Source of the DNA: Chitinophaga pinensis
GTDB taxonomy: Bacteria; Bacteroidota; Bacteroidia; UKL13-3
DNA: 64,000 nucleotides
Reading direction: 5' to 3'
Assembly (NCBI GenBank): GCA_945898275.1
Contig: CAMDHZ010000007.1
Span: forward strand, 1 to 64,000
Positions 35,453 to 44,704 of the stretch are shown here, in pieces. Below the pieces are notes generated by a model. That model worked only from the letters and a program-made list of their open reading frames with translations, made no database searches and was not told the origin of the DNA. Both the position numbers and the translations under genes were made by a program. Position 1 is the first letter of the stretch. Every line of letters begins with the position of its first letter.

Positions 35453-36248
35453 ACATTTCGCTCATTAAATTATTAAAATACTTTACACTTTTCAATAACC
35501 TACTTCCATACCAACTAAAAAGTTCTCCATCTACCAGTAAGACTTTAGCCTTTGGCAAGAATGATTTCAATTCTTCAATATGTTTTTCATTAAATGGATA
35601 AGGTTCTGATGACAACAAAATAAGTTCAGGATTTAGTTCTAATAAATTTTCATTTGTTAATTGCGGATACCTTGCAAATTCATTAGAGACAACATTAATC
35701 AAACCCATTCTTTTCATCATATCATTAATAAAGGTGTCGTTTCCAGCAGCCATCCAAGGGGCTCTCCAAATAAGGTACAAGCATTTTTTGGTTTCGGTTT
35801 GAACCAATAAATCTTCAAAATCTAAATGGATGTTTTCTGCAATTTTGTTTGCTTCCTCTGTTTTTCCAACCAATACCCCAACTTGCTCAATCATAATCAA
35901 CGCATCCTTTAAATCCTTGATATCGCTCATCCACACTGGAAATTCAAGCATTAGTTCTTCAATTTGCTGTTGTTCGTTTTCCTCTTTGTTACCAATAATT
36001 AAATCTGGCTGAAGGCTTTTTATCAAGTCCATTTTAAGCTTTTTGGTCCCGCCTATTTTTAATTTGCTTTCATGCATTTCTTTGGGATGAATACAAAAAA
36101 TGGTTTGAGCAATTACCTCATTCTTTAAGCCTAAATCGTATAATAATTCGGTTTGGGAAGGCACAAGACTGATGATTCTTTTGGGCGGATAGTTAAAACT
36201 AACCCTCCTACCCATCATGTCTAAAACAGCTTTTTTCTCAGATATCAT
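35445..36248 (-). CDS. periplasmic-binding-type (BtuF/FecB-like) protein without a signal peptide
   Basis: A 267-residue protein of the helical-backbone metal-chelate-binding fold: RRVSFNYPPKRIISLVPSQTELLYDLG, then TIFCIHPKEMHESKLKIGGTKKLKMDLIKSLQPDLIIG and VGVLVGKTEEANKIAENI. This is the ABC transporter solute-binding pattern (vitamin B12 or iron-siderophore), but the N terminus is MISEKKAVLDMMGRRVSF, with no signal peptide or lipobox, and no permease or ATPase gene is adjacent. So it is probably cytoplasmic and the function is open. First gene of the unit with nitroreductase and thioesterase. One exact palindrome copy lies in it (VQT). Confidence 0.75.
   Translation of the reverse strand: MISEKKAVLDMMGRRVSFNYPPKRIISLVPSQTELLYDLGLKNEVIAQTIFCIHPKEMHESKLKIGGTKKLKMDLIKSLQPDLIIGNKEENEQQQIEELMLEFPVWMSDIKDLKDALIMIEQVGVLVGKTEEANKIAENIHLDFEDLLVQTETKKCLYLIWRAPWMAAGNDTFINDMMKRMGLINVVSNEFARYPQLTNENLLELNPELILLSSEPYPFNEKHIEELKSFLPKAKVLLVDGELFSWYGSRLLKSVKYFNNLMSEMYV
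35796..35805 (+). repeat. iterated palindrome GGTTTGAACC, copy 11
   Basis: Exact copy in the binding-protein-like gene, flanks TTTC and AATA; encodes Val-Gln-Thr on the coding strand. It is only 351 bp from copy 10. Confidence 0.8.
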
Positions 36249-36321
36249 GAAGCAAAAAAGCGAAAGAAAACGAAATATCCCAAAGGCTATTATCTTTGCA
36301 AGCGTATATCTAAGAAAATTT

Positions 36322-37032
36322 ATGGGAAGAGTATTCGAAAAACGGAAACATAAGATGTTTGCACGTTATGCAAAAATGAGTCAGGCCTTTACCAAAATTG
36401 GCAAAGAAATTTCTATTGCAGTAAAGATTGGAGGGGCAGACCCAGAGGGTAATTCAAGGTTAAGAGCTATCATTACCAATGCCAAATCCATCAACATGCC
36501 CAAGGCAAATATTGATGCTGCCATTCAAAGAGCCTCAAGTAAAACTGAGAAGGAGATGGAAGAAATTGCCTACGAAGGAAAAGGGCCTCATGGTGTAGCC
36601 ATGATTATTGAAACTGCTACGGATAACCCAACAAGAACCATTGCCAACCTTAGGGCACATATGAATAAAACGGGTGGACAGATGTTGAACTCAGGAAGTC
36701 TTGATTTCTTATTCGAAAGAAAAGGGATTTTTCTTATACCTATGGAAGGCATCGATTTAGAGTCTTTTGAATTAGAAATGATTGACTTTGGAATGGAGGA
36801 TATGGAAGAAGATGGAGAAGGAAATTATATCATCACTGTTCCATTTACTGAGTTTGGTGCAATGCAAAAAGCATTGGAAGACAATAAAATCGAAATTAAG
36901 AATGCCCAATTGCAACGCTTGCCTACAAATGGTGTTGAGTTAAATGAAGAACAATTGGAGGATTTTGGCAAATTGCTAGATAGATTAGACGAAGACGATG
37001 ATGTTGTTAATGTTTGGCATAATTTAAAATAA
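36322..37032 (+). CDS. YebC/PmpR-family protein
   Basis: A 236-residue protein of the YebC family, whose members act as a transcriptional regulator in some bacteria and as a translation factor easing ribosome stalls in others. N terminus MGRVFEKRKHKMFARYAKMS, then GKEISIAVKIGG, DPEGNSRLRAIITNAKSINMPKANIDAAIQRA and GPHGVAMIIETATDNPTRT are family hallmarks. ATG 36322 is chosen over the longer frame from 36217, which would overlap the divergent gene and has no family match before MGRVFEK. Confidence 0.93.
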   Translation: MGRVFEKRKHKMFARYAKMSQAFTKIGKEISIAVKIGGADPEGNSRLRAIITNAKSINMPKANIDAAIQRASSKTEKEMEEIAYEGKGPHGVAMIIETATDNPTRTIANLRAHMNKTGGQMLNSGSLDFLFERKGIFLIPMEGIDLESFELEMIDFGMEDMEEDGEGNYIITVPFTEFGAMQKALEDNKIEIKNAQLQRLPTNGVELNEEQLEDFGKLLDRLDEDDDVVNVWHNLK

Positions 37033-37033
37033 A

Positions 37034-38566
37034 GTGAAAACTAGGTCGTCCCGTAAACCAAAGCTTATCGAAAGGCAAGCTGAGCACTCTGATTTAAAGG
37101 CAATCATAAAATTGTCACAAATCTGCTTCCCAAAAAATGACCCATGGACCTTGCCCATGCTAGAGAGTCAATTTAAGTTGTTTCCAGAAGGAATGCAAGT
37201 AATAGAATATGAGGGAGAAATTGTAGGTTCGGCCAGTAGTTTAATTATAAGTTGGGATGAATATGATGACGACCACAGTTGGAAAGAAATTTGCGACAAT
37301 GGGTTTATCACTAATCATGATGAGGAAGGTGATACTTTATATGGCATTGAGGTTATGGTTCATCCTGATTACCAAGGTTTAAAAATCGGAAGGCGCTTGT
37401 ATGAAATGCGCAAGGTGCTCTGTTTGGAGAAGAACTTAAAACGAATTTTAATTGGCGGTCGAGTTCCAAATTACCATAAATACTCAAATGATTTTGGGAT
37501 ACGAGCCTACATTAAAAGAGTTGTAGATAAAAAAATTAAGGATCCAGTAGTTACCTTTCAACTCTCACAAGGGTTTACCATTCAAAGAATCATAAAAGAT
37601 TACTTGCCAGAAGACTTAGAAAGTGAAGGGTATGCCTTATCGTTGGAATGGATTAATTTGGATTATGTACCAGAAATTAAAGAAAGAAGTGTATTAATGA
37701 AAAAGGTTCGTATTTGTTGCATACAATACGAACTAAGAAAAATAAGAAGTTTTAAAGAATTTGCTCAACAATGCGAGTATTTCACAGATGTGGCTTCAAA
37801 TTACAAATCTGATTTCGCATTATTTCCAGAGCTTTTTACCACTCAACTTTTATCGCTGCATGAATACAAAAGTATGAGTCCGGAGGACAGTATCCGTAAA
37901 ATTGATGAATATACTGATGATTATATCGAGTTGTTTTCTCGCCTTTCCATGGAATACAACATCAATATTATTGCTGGAACGCATTTACAAGTAGAAGGAG
38001 AAAATCTGTATAATATTTCATACTTATTTAAGCGCGATGGCACTTACGAAAAGCAATATAAAATTCATATTACAAGCAACGAAAGTAAGTGGTGGGGCGT
38101 TAAGCCAGGCAATGAAATTAAAACCTTTAACACAGATTGTGGCAGGGTAGCTATTAATATATGTTATGATGTTGAATTTCCAGAAATGGCAAGAATTGCG
38201 TGTAACAAAGGCGCCAAAATTATTTTTGTACCTTTTTCTACTGATGAGAAGCATGGTCATTTAAGAGTGAAAATTTGTGCTCAAGCTAGGGCAGTTGAGA
38301 ATCAAGTTTTTGTTGCAACCGCAGGAACAATTGGAAATATTCCATCTGTAGATAACATGGACATTAATTATGCGCAATCTGGGATTTATACACCTTCAGA
38401 TTTTGCCTTTCCTCCTGATGCTATTGCAGGGGAATGCAGCACTAATATAGAAACAGTTGTTATTGCAGATTTAGATCTTGCAGCCTTAGAGAGGGCAAGA
38501 AATACAGGAACTGTTCTAAATTGGAAAGACAGAAGGAATGATATGTATGATGTTTTAGAAAAGTAA
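37034..38566 (+). CDS. fused GNAT acetyltransferase / carbon-nitrogen hydrolase
   Basis: A 510-residue two-domain protein. Residues about 1-210 are a GNAT acetyltransferase (LYGIEVMVHPDYQGLKIGRRLYEMRKVL is the acetyl-CoA motif). Residues about 222-505 are a nitrilase-superfamily amidase with the Glu-Lys-Cys triad visible: Glu in FPELFTTQ, Lys in YKIHITSNE, Cys in NICYDVEFPE. Such fusions are known in Bacteroidota; the substrate is unknown. Start is GTG 37034, 1 bp after the YebC stop, so it is cotranscribed with that gene. Confidence 0.92.
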   Translation: MKTRSSRKPKLIERQAEHSDLKAIIKLSQICFPKNDPWTLPMLESQFKLFPEGMQVIEYEGEIVGSASSLIISWDEYDDDHSWKEICDNGFITNHDEEGDTLYGIEVMVHPDYQGLKIGRRLYEMRKVLCLEKNLKRILIGGRVPNYHKYSNDFGIRAYIKRVVDKKIKDPVVTFQLSQGFTIQRIIKDYLPEDLESEGYALSLEWINLDYVPEIKERSVLMKKVRICCIQYELRKIRSFKEFAQQCEYFTDVASNYKSDFALFPELFTTQLLSLHEYKSMSPEDSIRKIDEYTDDYIELFSRLSMEYNINIIAGTHLQVEGENLYNISYLFKRDGTYEKQYKIHITSNESKWWGVKPGNEIKTFNTDCGRVAINICYDVEFPEMARIACNKGAKIIFVPFSTDEKHGHLRVKICAQARAVENQVFVATAGTIGNIPSVDNMDINYAQSGIYTPSDFAFPPDAIAGECSTNIETVVIADLDLAALERARNTGTVLNWKDRRNDMYDVLEK

Positions 38567-38571
38567 GTAGG

Positions 38572-39675
38572 TTAATAAATTGGAATTTCAACAACAAAAG
38601 AGCTGCCTTTTCCAAGTTCACTAACCACTGATATTTTACATCCTAAGGCTTCTAGCTTCGATTTAACCAAAAACAAACTCAGTCCTCTTCCTGTAGATTG
38701 TTTATGAAAGCGTTGGTAAAACCCAAATAATCTGTCTTTAAGCCTTGATGTTTCAATGCCTAGACCATTATCGATTACTTCGATGTATAATTTACTTGCA
38801 TTTTCAAACGCCCTAATCTTTAACTCTAAAGGTTGAGAATCTTTGCAATAATGAATTGCATTTTTGATTAATGTATTTAGTGTATACTGTAATATGAATT
38901 TAGGAAAATTGAGAGTCAAGTTTTCATTTATTTCTAAAAGGACATTAGCATTTACTCTATCCAATTCGCTTTTAAACTCATTTATTTCGGTTTGAACCAA
39001 CTCCTCAAGTGCAATATTATCTGATTGAAGAGGGTCTAACTTCCTTGATTCAATTCCAAGTATAAGATCGGTAAGCGTTTGATTTAGATTTTCAGAACTT
39101 ATTCTTAAGCCTTTGATTAAATCTTCATCATGACGTTTTTCTACTTCAAGTAAACTTGTAATGGCAAGAATATTGGTAAGTGGCCCACGCATGTTATGGG
39201 TGGTTATGAAATTGTACTTTTCTAGATTTTCATTCATTCGGCAGAGTTCCAAAATAATTTGATTCTTTTCCTCTATAGCCCTTTTAAGTGGTGTAATATC
39301 TCTAGAGTTAATGATAAAAGCATTTAATTCAGGATTATTTAACTGGTTATTTCCAAAAGCCTCAAGATGCAAATAAGAGCCATCTTCATTTCTAAACCTA
39401 AACTCAACTTTTTCGGCAGCACCCTCTACTTGTGTCGCTCTGCTAAAGGTTTCTGCCACAAATTTCACATCATCTGGATGCACCATTTCTAATATATTCT
39501 TGCCTTTAAGTTGATTTTCTGCATAACTCATTTTCTGTTTTGTAGAACTGCTGTGAAAAGTAATTTCACCAGCTTTATTTACAATGGTAATGATATCACG
39601 ACTATTGAGTAAAATTAACTTAAAGGCCTCTTCTGAAATGATACCTCCATTATTGAGTATATGATTGTTCTCCAT
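38572..39675 (-). CDS. PAS-domain sensor histidine kinase
   Basis: A 367-residue cytoplasmic kinase. One PAS domain (about 15-130, including NGxx IILLNSRDIITIVNKAG and HPDDVKFVAETF with a PAC motif FRFRNEDGSYLHLEAFG), a HisKA helix pair with the acceptor His160 in TTHNMRGPLTN, and an HATPase with N box TLIKNAIHYCKD, G1 DNGLGIE and G2 GRGLSLFLVKSKLEALG. The acceptor is followed by Asn rather than the common Asp. It lies 13 bp after the membrane ATPase gene, same strand. One exact palindrome copy lies in it (VQT). Confidence 0.9.
   Translation of the reverse strand: MENNHILNNGGIISEEAFKLILLNSRDIITIVNKAGEITFHSSSTKQKMSYAENQLKGKNILEMVHPDDVKFVAETFSRATQVEGAAEKVEFRFRNEDGSYLHLEAFGNNQLNNPELNAFIINSRDITPLKRAIEEKNQIILELCRMNENLEKYNFITTHNMRGPLTNILAITSLLEVEKRHDEDLIKGLRISSENLNQTLTDLILGIESRKLDPLQSDNIALEELVQTEINEFKSELDRVNANVLLEINENLTLNFPKFILQYTLNTLIKNAIHYCKDSQPLELKIRAFENASKLYIEVIDNGLGIETSRLKDRLFGFYQRFHKQSTGRGLSLFLVKSKLEALGCKISVVSELGKGSSFVVEIPIY
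38989..38998 (+). repeat. iterated palindrome GGTTTGAACC, copy 12
   Basis: Exact copy with flanks TTTC and AACT in the PAS kinase gene; encodes Val-Gln-Thr on the coding strand. Confidence 0.8.
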
Positions 39676-39688
39676 AATTCCTATGCAA

Positions 39689-40678
39689 CTATAGCGCTAA
39701 TATAATTAAATCTCGATACTCATTTGTTTGTGGCTTAAGATAATTTTCCCATGCCACTAGGTCTCCAGCACCAATTATCCAAATTACGTTTTTACGCCAC
39801 AATAAATCCTTTACATCTAAAATTTGCGCATCTATTTGTGCTACCTTCATAAATTCATACCCAGCAGGGTCGGATGGATTTATATCATCAATAATCATGG
39901 TATCAGCTACTTTCCAATCCCAAAAACTTGGACCAGGAATTTGATTGGGTGCAGATTTTATATCTGAAAGAAATTTTGCAAAGGGCACGAATGCACAGGT
40001 TTTCCAATGAAAAGCTCTTTCAGTGGCCATTCCAATGGCTAATGTTGTTTTGCCAACATTAGCCGGTCCATATACAATGACATGGGTTGGCTTGCCCTTT
40101 ACTTTTAAAAAGCTATCTACCAATTTTACATTTTGCTGATGCATAAGGTGAGGCCATTGTGAAAGCCTACATTGCCATGGAAACCTTGCTTGTTGCAAGT
40201 AAATTTTAACTGGATACCAATAACAAAAGGCTACCAAAAGGTAAATCCCCACAGCTATTAAGGCCCATTTTAAGGAGAAATTTGCATCAAAATATTGATA
40301 AAAACACAATGCACCTAGCCAAAAAAAGCAAATATCAGTAAAGGTATCAAAAAAGATGTTTAACCATTTTGGCTGAAAGGTATACTGACTTTGTGTATTG
40401 AGTTTAACTTTAGCACTATCCTTTTTTAATAATAAAGGTCCTAAAAAATTATAGGCTTCAAAACAAGTCCAAATAATTCCACTAAAGTAAGCTGCACAAT
40501 CAAACCTTTTGTAATGGGTTAATTGGTAAAATAAAACTGCCAATATAACGCCTAAAGAAAAATGCCCTAACTGATTTGCTAGCCAAGCATAGCTCAAACT
40601 AACCCCTCTATATGAATCCTTTCCAATTAAATCATCTTTAAGCTGGGTTAAAATATCTTTTAGGCTTAGTTTTTTCAT
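39689..40678 (-). CDS. membrane-anchored P-loop ATPase (DnaA/DnaC/IstB-like AAA type)
   Basis: A 329-residue protein with two parts. The N-terminal 170 or so residues hold four membrane-like helices (ANQLGHFSLGVILAVLFYQL, DCAAYFSGIIWTCFEAYNFL, FTDICFFWLGALCFYQYF, WALIAVGIYLLVAFCYWY). The C-terminal half is a P-loop ATPase with Walker A YGPANVGKTTLA at about residue 210 and Walker B DTMIIDDINP, then a sensor-like IWIIGAGDL. The pattern resembles DnaA/DnaC-type AAA ATPases. I do not recognise the fusion. ATG 40678 (MKKLSLKDIL) is preferred to 40702. A histidine kinase follows in the same unit. Confidence 0.7.
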   Translation of the reverse strand: MKKLSLKDILTQLKDDLIGKDSYRGVSLSYAWLANQLGHFSLGVILAVLFYQLTHYKRFDCAAYFSGIIWTCFEAYNFLGPLLLKKDSAKVKLNTQSQYTFQPKWLNIFFDTFTDICFFWLGALCFYQYFDANFSLKWALIAVGIYLLVAFCYWYPVKIYLQQARFPWQCRLSQWPHLMHQQNVKLVDSFLKVKGKPTHVIVYGPANVGKTTLAIGMATERAFHWKTCAFVPFAKFLSDIKSAPNQIPGPSFWDWKVADTMIIDDINPSDPAGYEFMKVAQIDAQILDVKDLLWRKNVIWIIGAGDLVAWENYLKPQTNEYRDLIILAL

Positions 40679-40789
40679 GAGGTAAAAATAAATATTGCCC
40701 AAGGTTTTATTTCTTCCATTTAATAAGTAAAACTATACATCTAAACATTCAAATCAACTTTATCCATTATTCAAAATCGGTTTTCTGAT

Positions 40790-40797
40790 TATATTTG
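40790..40797 (+). promoter_or_regulatory. predicted -7 box (TATATTTG) of the HPPD gene
   Basis: Exact TAnnTTTG match; the identical 12-mer TATATTTGCCCT occurs before folC. It ends 4 bp before ATG 40802, which would make the transcript leaderless, or gives a leader of about 20 nt if ATG 40826 is the start. Confidence 0.5.
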
Positions 40798-40801
40798 CCC
40801 T

Positions 40802-41926
40802 ATGGAAAGAAATGAAAAAGAAATAATGTCAGAAACTTCTGATTTTTTACCTTTATTGGGAACAGACTATATAGAACTTTGGGTTGGTAATGCAAAACAA
40901 GCTGCACACTACTATAAAACGGCCTTTGGCTTTCAAAGTCTTGCCTATGCTGGACCAGAAACTGGGGTAAAAGATAGAACTTCATACGTTTTGGTTCAAA
41001 ACAAAATGAGATTGATGTTAACCTCTCCATTACATTCTAACTCAGAAATAGCAGAACACCACAAAAAACACGGAGATGGCGTAAAGGTGCTTGCTTTATG
41101 GGTTGATGATGCTTATGACGCATTCGAGCAAACCACAAAAAGAGGCGGAAAACCCTACCTTCAGCCCACAACCTTAACAGATGCCGATGGAGAAGTTAGA
41201 ATGAGTGGAATTCACACTTATGGTGAAGTGGTTCATTTGTTTATAGAAAGAAAAAATTATACTGGGGCATTCATGCCTGGGTTCAAAAAACTAGAAAGTA
41301 CTTATAATCCAGAACCAGTTGGTTTATTGTATGTTGACCATTGTGTGGGTAATGTTGGTTGGAACCAAATGAATCCTTGGGTAAAGTTTTATGAAGAGGT
41401 TATGGGTTTCAAAAATATTTTATCTTTTGATGACAATGATATCTCTACGGAATATTCAGCCTTAATGAGCAAGGTTATGAGTAATGGAAACGGATATGTT
41501 AAGTTTCCTATCAACGAGCCGGCTGAAGGAAAAAGAAAATCGCAAGTTGAAGAATATTTAGAATTCTATGAAGGGGAAGGAACACAACACATTGCAATTG
41601 CTACTCAAGATATAGTTTCTACAGTTAAACAATTAATGGCTAGAGGAGTAGAGTTTTTAAAAGTACCAAATACGTATTATGATGACTTGTTAGACCGAGT
41701 TGGTCCTATTGAAGAGGATTTAGAACCATTAAGAGAACTAGGAATATTGGTGGATAGAGATGATGAAGGCTATTTGTTACAGTTATTTACCAAACCTGTG
41801 GAAGATAGACCAACCATGTTCTATGAGATTATTCAAAGAAAAGGCGCAAAATCTTTTGGAAAGGGTAATTTCAAAGCACTTTTCGAAGCCATTGAAAGGG
41901 AACAAGAACTTAGAGGAAATCTTTAA
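40802..41926 (+). CDS. hpd: 4-hydroxyphenylpyruvate dioxygenase
   Basis: A 374-residue Fe(II) dioxygenase that makes homogentisate from 4-hydroxyphenylpyruvate. Two vicinal-oxygen-chelate domains: the N-terminal one begins at GTDYIELWVGNAKQAAHYY, the C-terminal one at LLYVDHCVGNVG. The three iron ligands lie in VDHCVGN (His), QHIAIAT (His) and PTMFYEIIQRKGAKSFGKGN (Glu). A second in-frame ATG at 40826 (MSETSDF) is a good alternative start because the promoter box lies so close to 40802. The product is used by hmgA at 17046. Confidence 0.95.
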   Translation: MERNEKEIMSETSDFLPLLGTDYIELWVGNAKQAAHYYKTAFGFQSLAYAGPETGVKDRTSYVLVQNKMRLMLTSPLHSNSEIAEHHKKHGDGVKVLALWVDDAYDAFEQTTKRGGKPYLQPTTLTDADGEVRMSGIHTYGEVVHLFIERKNYTGAFMPGFKKLESTYNPEPVGLLYVDHCVGNVGWNQMNPWVKFYEEVMGFKNILSFDDNDISTEYSALMSKVMSNGNGYVKFPINEPAEGKRKSQVEEYLEFYEGEGTQHIAIATQDIVSTVKQLMARGVEFLKVPNTYYDDLLDRVGPIEEDLEPLRELGILVDRDDEGYLLQLFTKPVEDRPTMFYEIIQRKGAKSFGKGNFKALFEAIEREQELRGNL

Positions 41927-42006
41927 TTTAAGGGCTTTACGCCTTCTTGTTTTTGACAATCTTTACTTCAAGTTTTCTTTAACATAAGGAAACAAACTAT
42001 TTTTAC

Positions 42007-42014
42007 TATTTTCG
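42007..42014 (+). promoter_or_regulatory. predicted -7 box (TATTTTCG) of lepA
   Basis: TAnnTTCG, one base from consensus, ending 5 bp before the lepA ATG at 42020; implies an almost leaderless transcript. Confidence 0.35.
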
Positions 42015-42019
42015 CGCCA

Positions 42020-43807
42020 ATGGACCATATTAGGAATTTTTGCATTATTGCACATATTGATCACGGGAAAAGTACACTTGCAGACAGGTTGCTTGAATAC
42101 ACAAACACAACCTCAAAGCGTGAAATGCAAGCACAGGTTTTAGATGATATGGACCTGGAAAGAGAAAGAGGGATTACCATTAAAAGTCATGCTATCCAAA
42201 TGGATTACAGCTTGGATGGAAAAAAATATACGCTAAATCTGATTGATACGCCGGGTCACGTTGATTTTAGTTATGAGGTTTCAAGATCAATTGCAGCTTG
42301 CGATGGAGCCCTTTTAATTGTTGACTCTAGTCAAGGAATCCAAGCGCAAACCATTTCAAATTTATACCTTGCAATTGACCAAGGATTAGAAATCATTCCA
42401 ATTCTCAATAAAATTGATTTACCTCATTCAATGCCTGAAGAGGTTAGTGACCAAATCATTGATTTAATAGGTTGCGATTATACAGATATCTTAAGAGCTT
42501 CTGGTAAAACAGGTGCAGGTGTTCATGAAATTCTTAAAGCAATTGTTCACCGAGTTCCAGCTCCCAAAGGAAATGCTGAGGCTCCTTTAAAAGCTTTAAT
42601 TTTTGATTCGGTTTTCAACTCTTTTAGAGGCATTATTGCTTATTTTAGGGTGTATGATGGCGTTATTAAAAAGGGAGACAAGGTTAAATTCATGTCTACC
42701 GGCGCAGAATATATTGCAGAAGAAGTTGGCGTATTAAGGTTACAACAAGAACCAAAAGCAGAAATTAGAGCTGGAGATGTTGGTTATATTATTTCTGGAA
42801 TTAAAGAAGCAAGAGAAGTTAAAGTTGGGGATACCTTAACCCACATCGACAGGCCTACAAATGAAGCTGTTAAAGGTTTTGAGGATGTTAAACCTATGGT
42901 TTTTGCTGGTATTTATCCTGTAGATACAGAAGATTTTGAAGAATTAAGAGAAAGCATGTATAAACTGCAATTAAATGATGCTTCTTTAACTTTTGAACCA
43001 GAGTCGTCTGCAGCATTAGGGTTTGGTTTCCGTTGCGGATTTTTAGGAATGCTGCACATGGAAATTATTCAAGAACGTTTGGAACGTGAATTTAAAATGA
43101 CCGTAATTACCACCGTTCCCAATGTAAGTTACCATGCCTACACCAATAAGGACGAAATGATTGTGGTTAACAATCCTAGTGATTTACCAGAACCCAATTA
43201 TATAGATCACGTTGAGGAGCCTTTTATCAATGCTCAAATCATTACCCATTCTGATTATGTAGGCGCCATAATGGGCCTTTGTCTTGGAAAAAGAGGAATT
43301 CTAAAAGAACAAAAATACCTAACCACCAATAGGGTTGAATTAATTTTTGATATGCCTTTAGCAGAGGTTGTGTTCGACTTTTTTGATAAACTTAAAACTA
43401 TCTCAAGAGGATATGCCTCTTTTGATTACCATCCGATTGGTTATGTGGCTTCCGACTTAGTTAAATTAGACATTTTACTTAACAAGGAACAAGTGGATGC
43501 TTTGTCTGCAATTATTCATAGAGATAGAGCCTATGACTTTGGAAAAAGAATTTGTGAGAAATTAAAAGATTTAATACCAAGACACCAGTTCGAAATTCCA
43601 GTTCAAGCCTCAATTGGTGCCAAAGTTATTGCAAGAGAATCTATACGCGCCCTAAGAAAAGACGTTACAGCAAAATGTTATGGAGGAGATATTTCAAGAA
43701 AACGTAAGCTCCTTGAAAAACAAAAAGAAGGTAAAAAACGCATGCGTCAGGTAGGGTCAGTTGAAATTCCTCAATCTGCATTCATGGCTGTATTAAAACT
43801 TGACTAA
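42020..43807 (+). CDS. lepA: elongation factor 4 (LepA)
   Basis: A 595-residue translational GTPase that acts on ribosomes in translation stress or initiation. G1 is [16 protein letters not shown], switch region [13 protein letters not shown]3 [16 protein letters not shown]4 NKIDLPH, and the C-terminal LepA-specific domain ends [19 protein letters not shown]. Length matches the family. It is followed by folD after 12 bp. Confidence 0.97.
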   Translation: MDHIRNFCIIAHIDHGKSTLADRLLEYTNTTSKREMQAQVLDDMDLERERGITIKSHAIQMDYSLDGKKYTLNLIDTPGHVDFSYEVSRSIAACDGALLIVDSSQGIQAQTISNLYLAIDQGLEIIPILNKIDLPHSMPEEVSDQIIDLIGCDYTDILRASGKTGAGVHEILKAIVHRVPAPKGNAEAPLKALIFDSVFNSFRGIIAYFRVYDGVIKKGDKVKFMSTGAEYIAEEVGVLRLQQEPKAEIRAGDVGYIISGIKEAREVKVGDTLTHIDRPTNEAVKGFEDVKPMVFAGIYPVDTEDFEELRESMYKLQLNDASLTFEPESSAALGFGFRCGFLGMLHMEIIQERLEREFKMTVITTVPNVSYHAYTNKDEMIVVNNPSDLPEPNYIDHVEEPFINAQIITHSDYVGAIMGLCLGKRGILKEQKYLTTNRVELIFDMPLAEVVFDFFDKLKTISRGYASFDYHPIGYVASDLVKLDILLNKEQVDALSAIIHRDRAYDFGKRICEKLKDLIPRHQFEIPVQASIGAKVIARESIRALRKDVTAKCYGGDISRKRKLLEKQKEGKKRMRQVGSVEIPQSAFMAVLKLD

Positions 43808-43819
43808 ACCTTTGATCCT

Positions 43820-44680
43820 ATGAAAATACTTAGCGGCTTAGATGTTTCAAAAGCACTTAGAATAGAAATAAAAGAAAAAGTAGTCGCTCTTAAAACTTCA
43901 GGCAAAAAAACCCCACACCTCGCTGCAATTCTTGTTGGAAACGATGGTGCAAGCATGACATATGTTGCTGCCAAAGAAAAAGATTGTCAAGAAGTAGGAT
44001 TTAATTCTACCGTTTTAAAATTTGACGCAAGTATATCTGAAGTAGATTTAATAAAGGAAGTAATTAAAATTAATGATAATCCAGATATTGATGGTTTGAT
44101 TGTTCAATTGCCCTTACCAAAACACATCAGCGAAAAAAAGATTACCGAAACTATTAGCTATAAGAAAGATGTAGATGGCTTTCACCCAATGAATGTTGGT
44201 ATGATGTTCAAAGGAATCAAAACTTTTTTGCCAGCTACTCCCTTCGGAATTATTAAGATGTTGGCTTATTATAACATCGAAACTGCTGGTAAACATTGTG
44301 TAATCATTGGTAGAAGTGATATTGTAGGAAAACCAATGAGTGCCTTAATGTTGCAACAAAATTGTACTGTTACCGTTTGCCATAGCAAAACTCCTGATGT
44401 GAGTGTATTCACAAAACAAGCTGATATTATCATCGCTGCAGTTGGTTTACCAAATTATCTAACTGGAGAAATGGTAAAAGAAGACGCGGTAGTTATAGAC
44501 GTTGGCATAACACGTGTGGCCGATGCTAGTAATAAAAATGGCTATAAATTAGTTGGTGATGTTCATTTCGAATCAGTTGCCCCAAAATGCAGTTGGATTA
44601 CACCAGTTCCAGGCGGTGTTGGGCCAATGACAAGAGTTGGTTTATTGCTAAACACTTTAGAAGCTATAAACTCAAAGTAG
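43820..44680 (+). CDS. folD: bifunctional methylenetetrahydrofolate dehydrogenase / cyclohydrolase
   Basis: A 286-residue NADP-dependent enzyme giving 10-formyl-THF from 5,10-methylene-THF. Catalytic Lys in YVAAKEKDCQEVGF, DGLIVQLPLPKH, the nucleotide-site motif GRSDIVGKPMSALMLQQN and PVPGGVGPMTRVGLL. One palindrome copy lies 4 bp after its stop. Confidence 0.97.
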   Translation: MKILSGLDVSKALRIEIKEKVVALKTSGKKTPHLAAILVGNDGASMTYVAAKEKDCQEVGFNSTVLKFDASISEVDLIKEVIKINDNPDIDGLIVQLPLPKHISEKKITETISYKKDVDGFHPMNVGMMFKGIKTFLPATPFGIIKMLAYYNIETAGKHCVIIGRSDIVGKPMSALMLQQNCTVTVCHSKTPDVSVFTKQADIIIAAVGLPNYLTGEMVKEDAVVIDVGITRVADASNKNGYKLVGDVHFESVAPKCSWITPVPGGVGPMTRVGLLLNTLEAINSK

Positions 44681-44683
44681 CTC

Positions 44684-44693
44684 GGTTTGAACC
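44684..44693 (+). repeat. iterated palindrome GGTTTGAACC, copy 13
   Basis: Exact copy, flanks CTC and AAAT, between the convergent folD and fructosamine-kinase-like genes (24-bp gap). No T run or longer stem follows, so it is not a terminator. Confidence 0.8.
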
Positions 44694-44704
44694 AAATAAT
44701 GTAA

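Noticed and set aside
36217-36321. N-terminal extension of the YebC protein
   Set aside because: Family proteins begin at MGRxFExRK, and the extension overlaps the divergent gene.
44684-44693. Palindrome after folD as a terminator
   Set aside because: The arms are only 4 bp with a 2-nt centre and no T run follows; the same word occurs mid-gene elsewhere.
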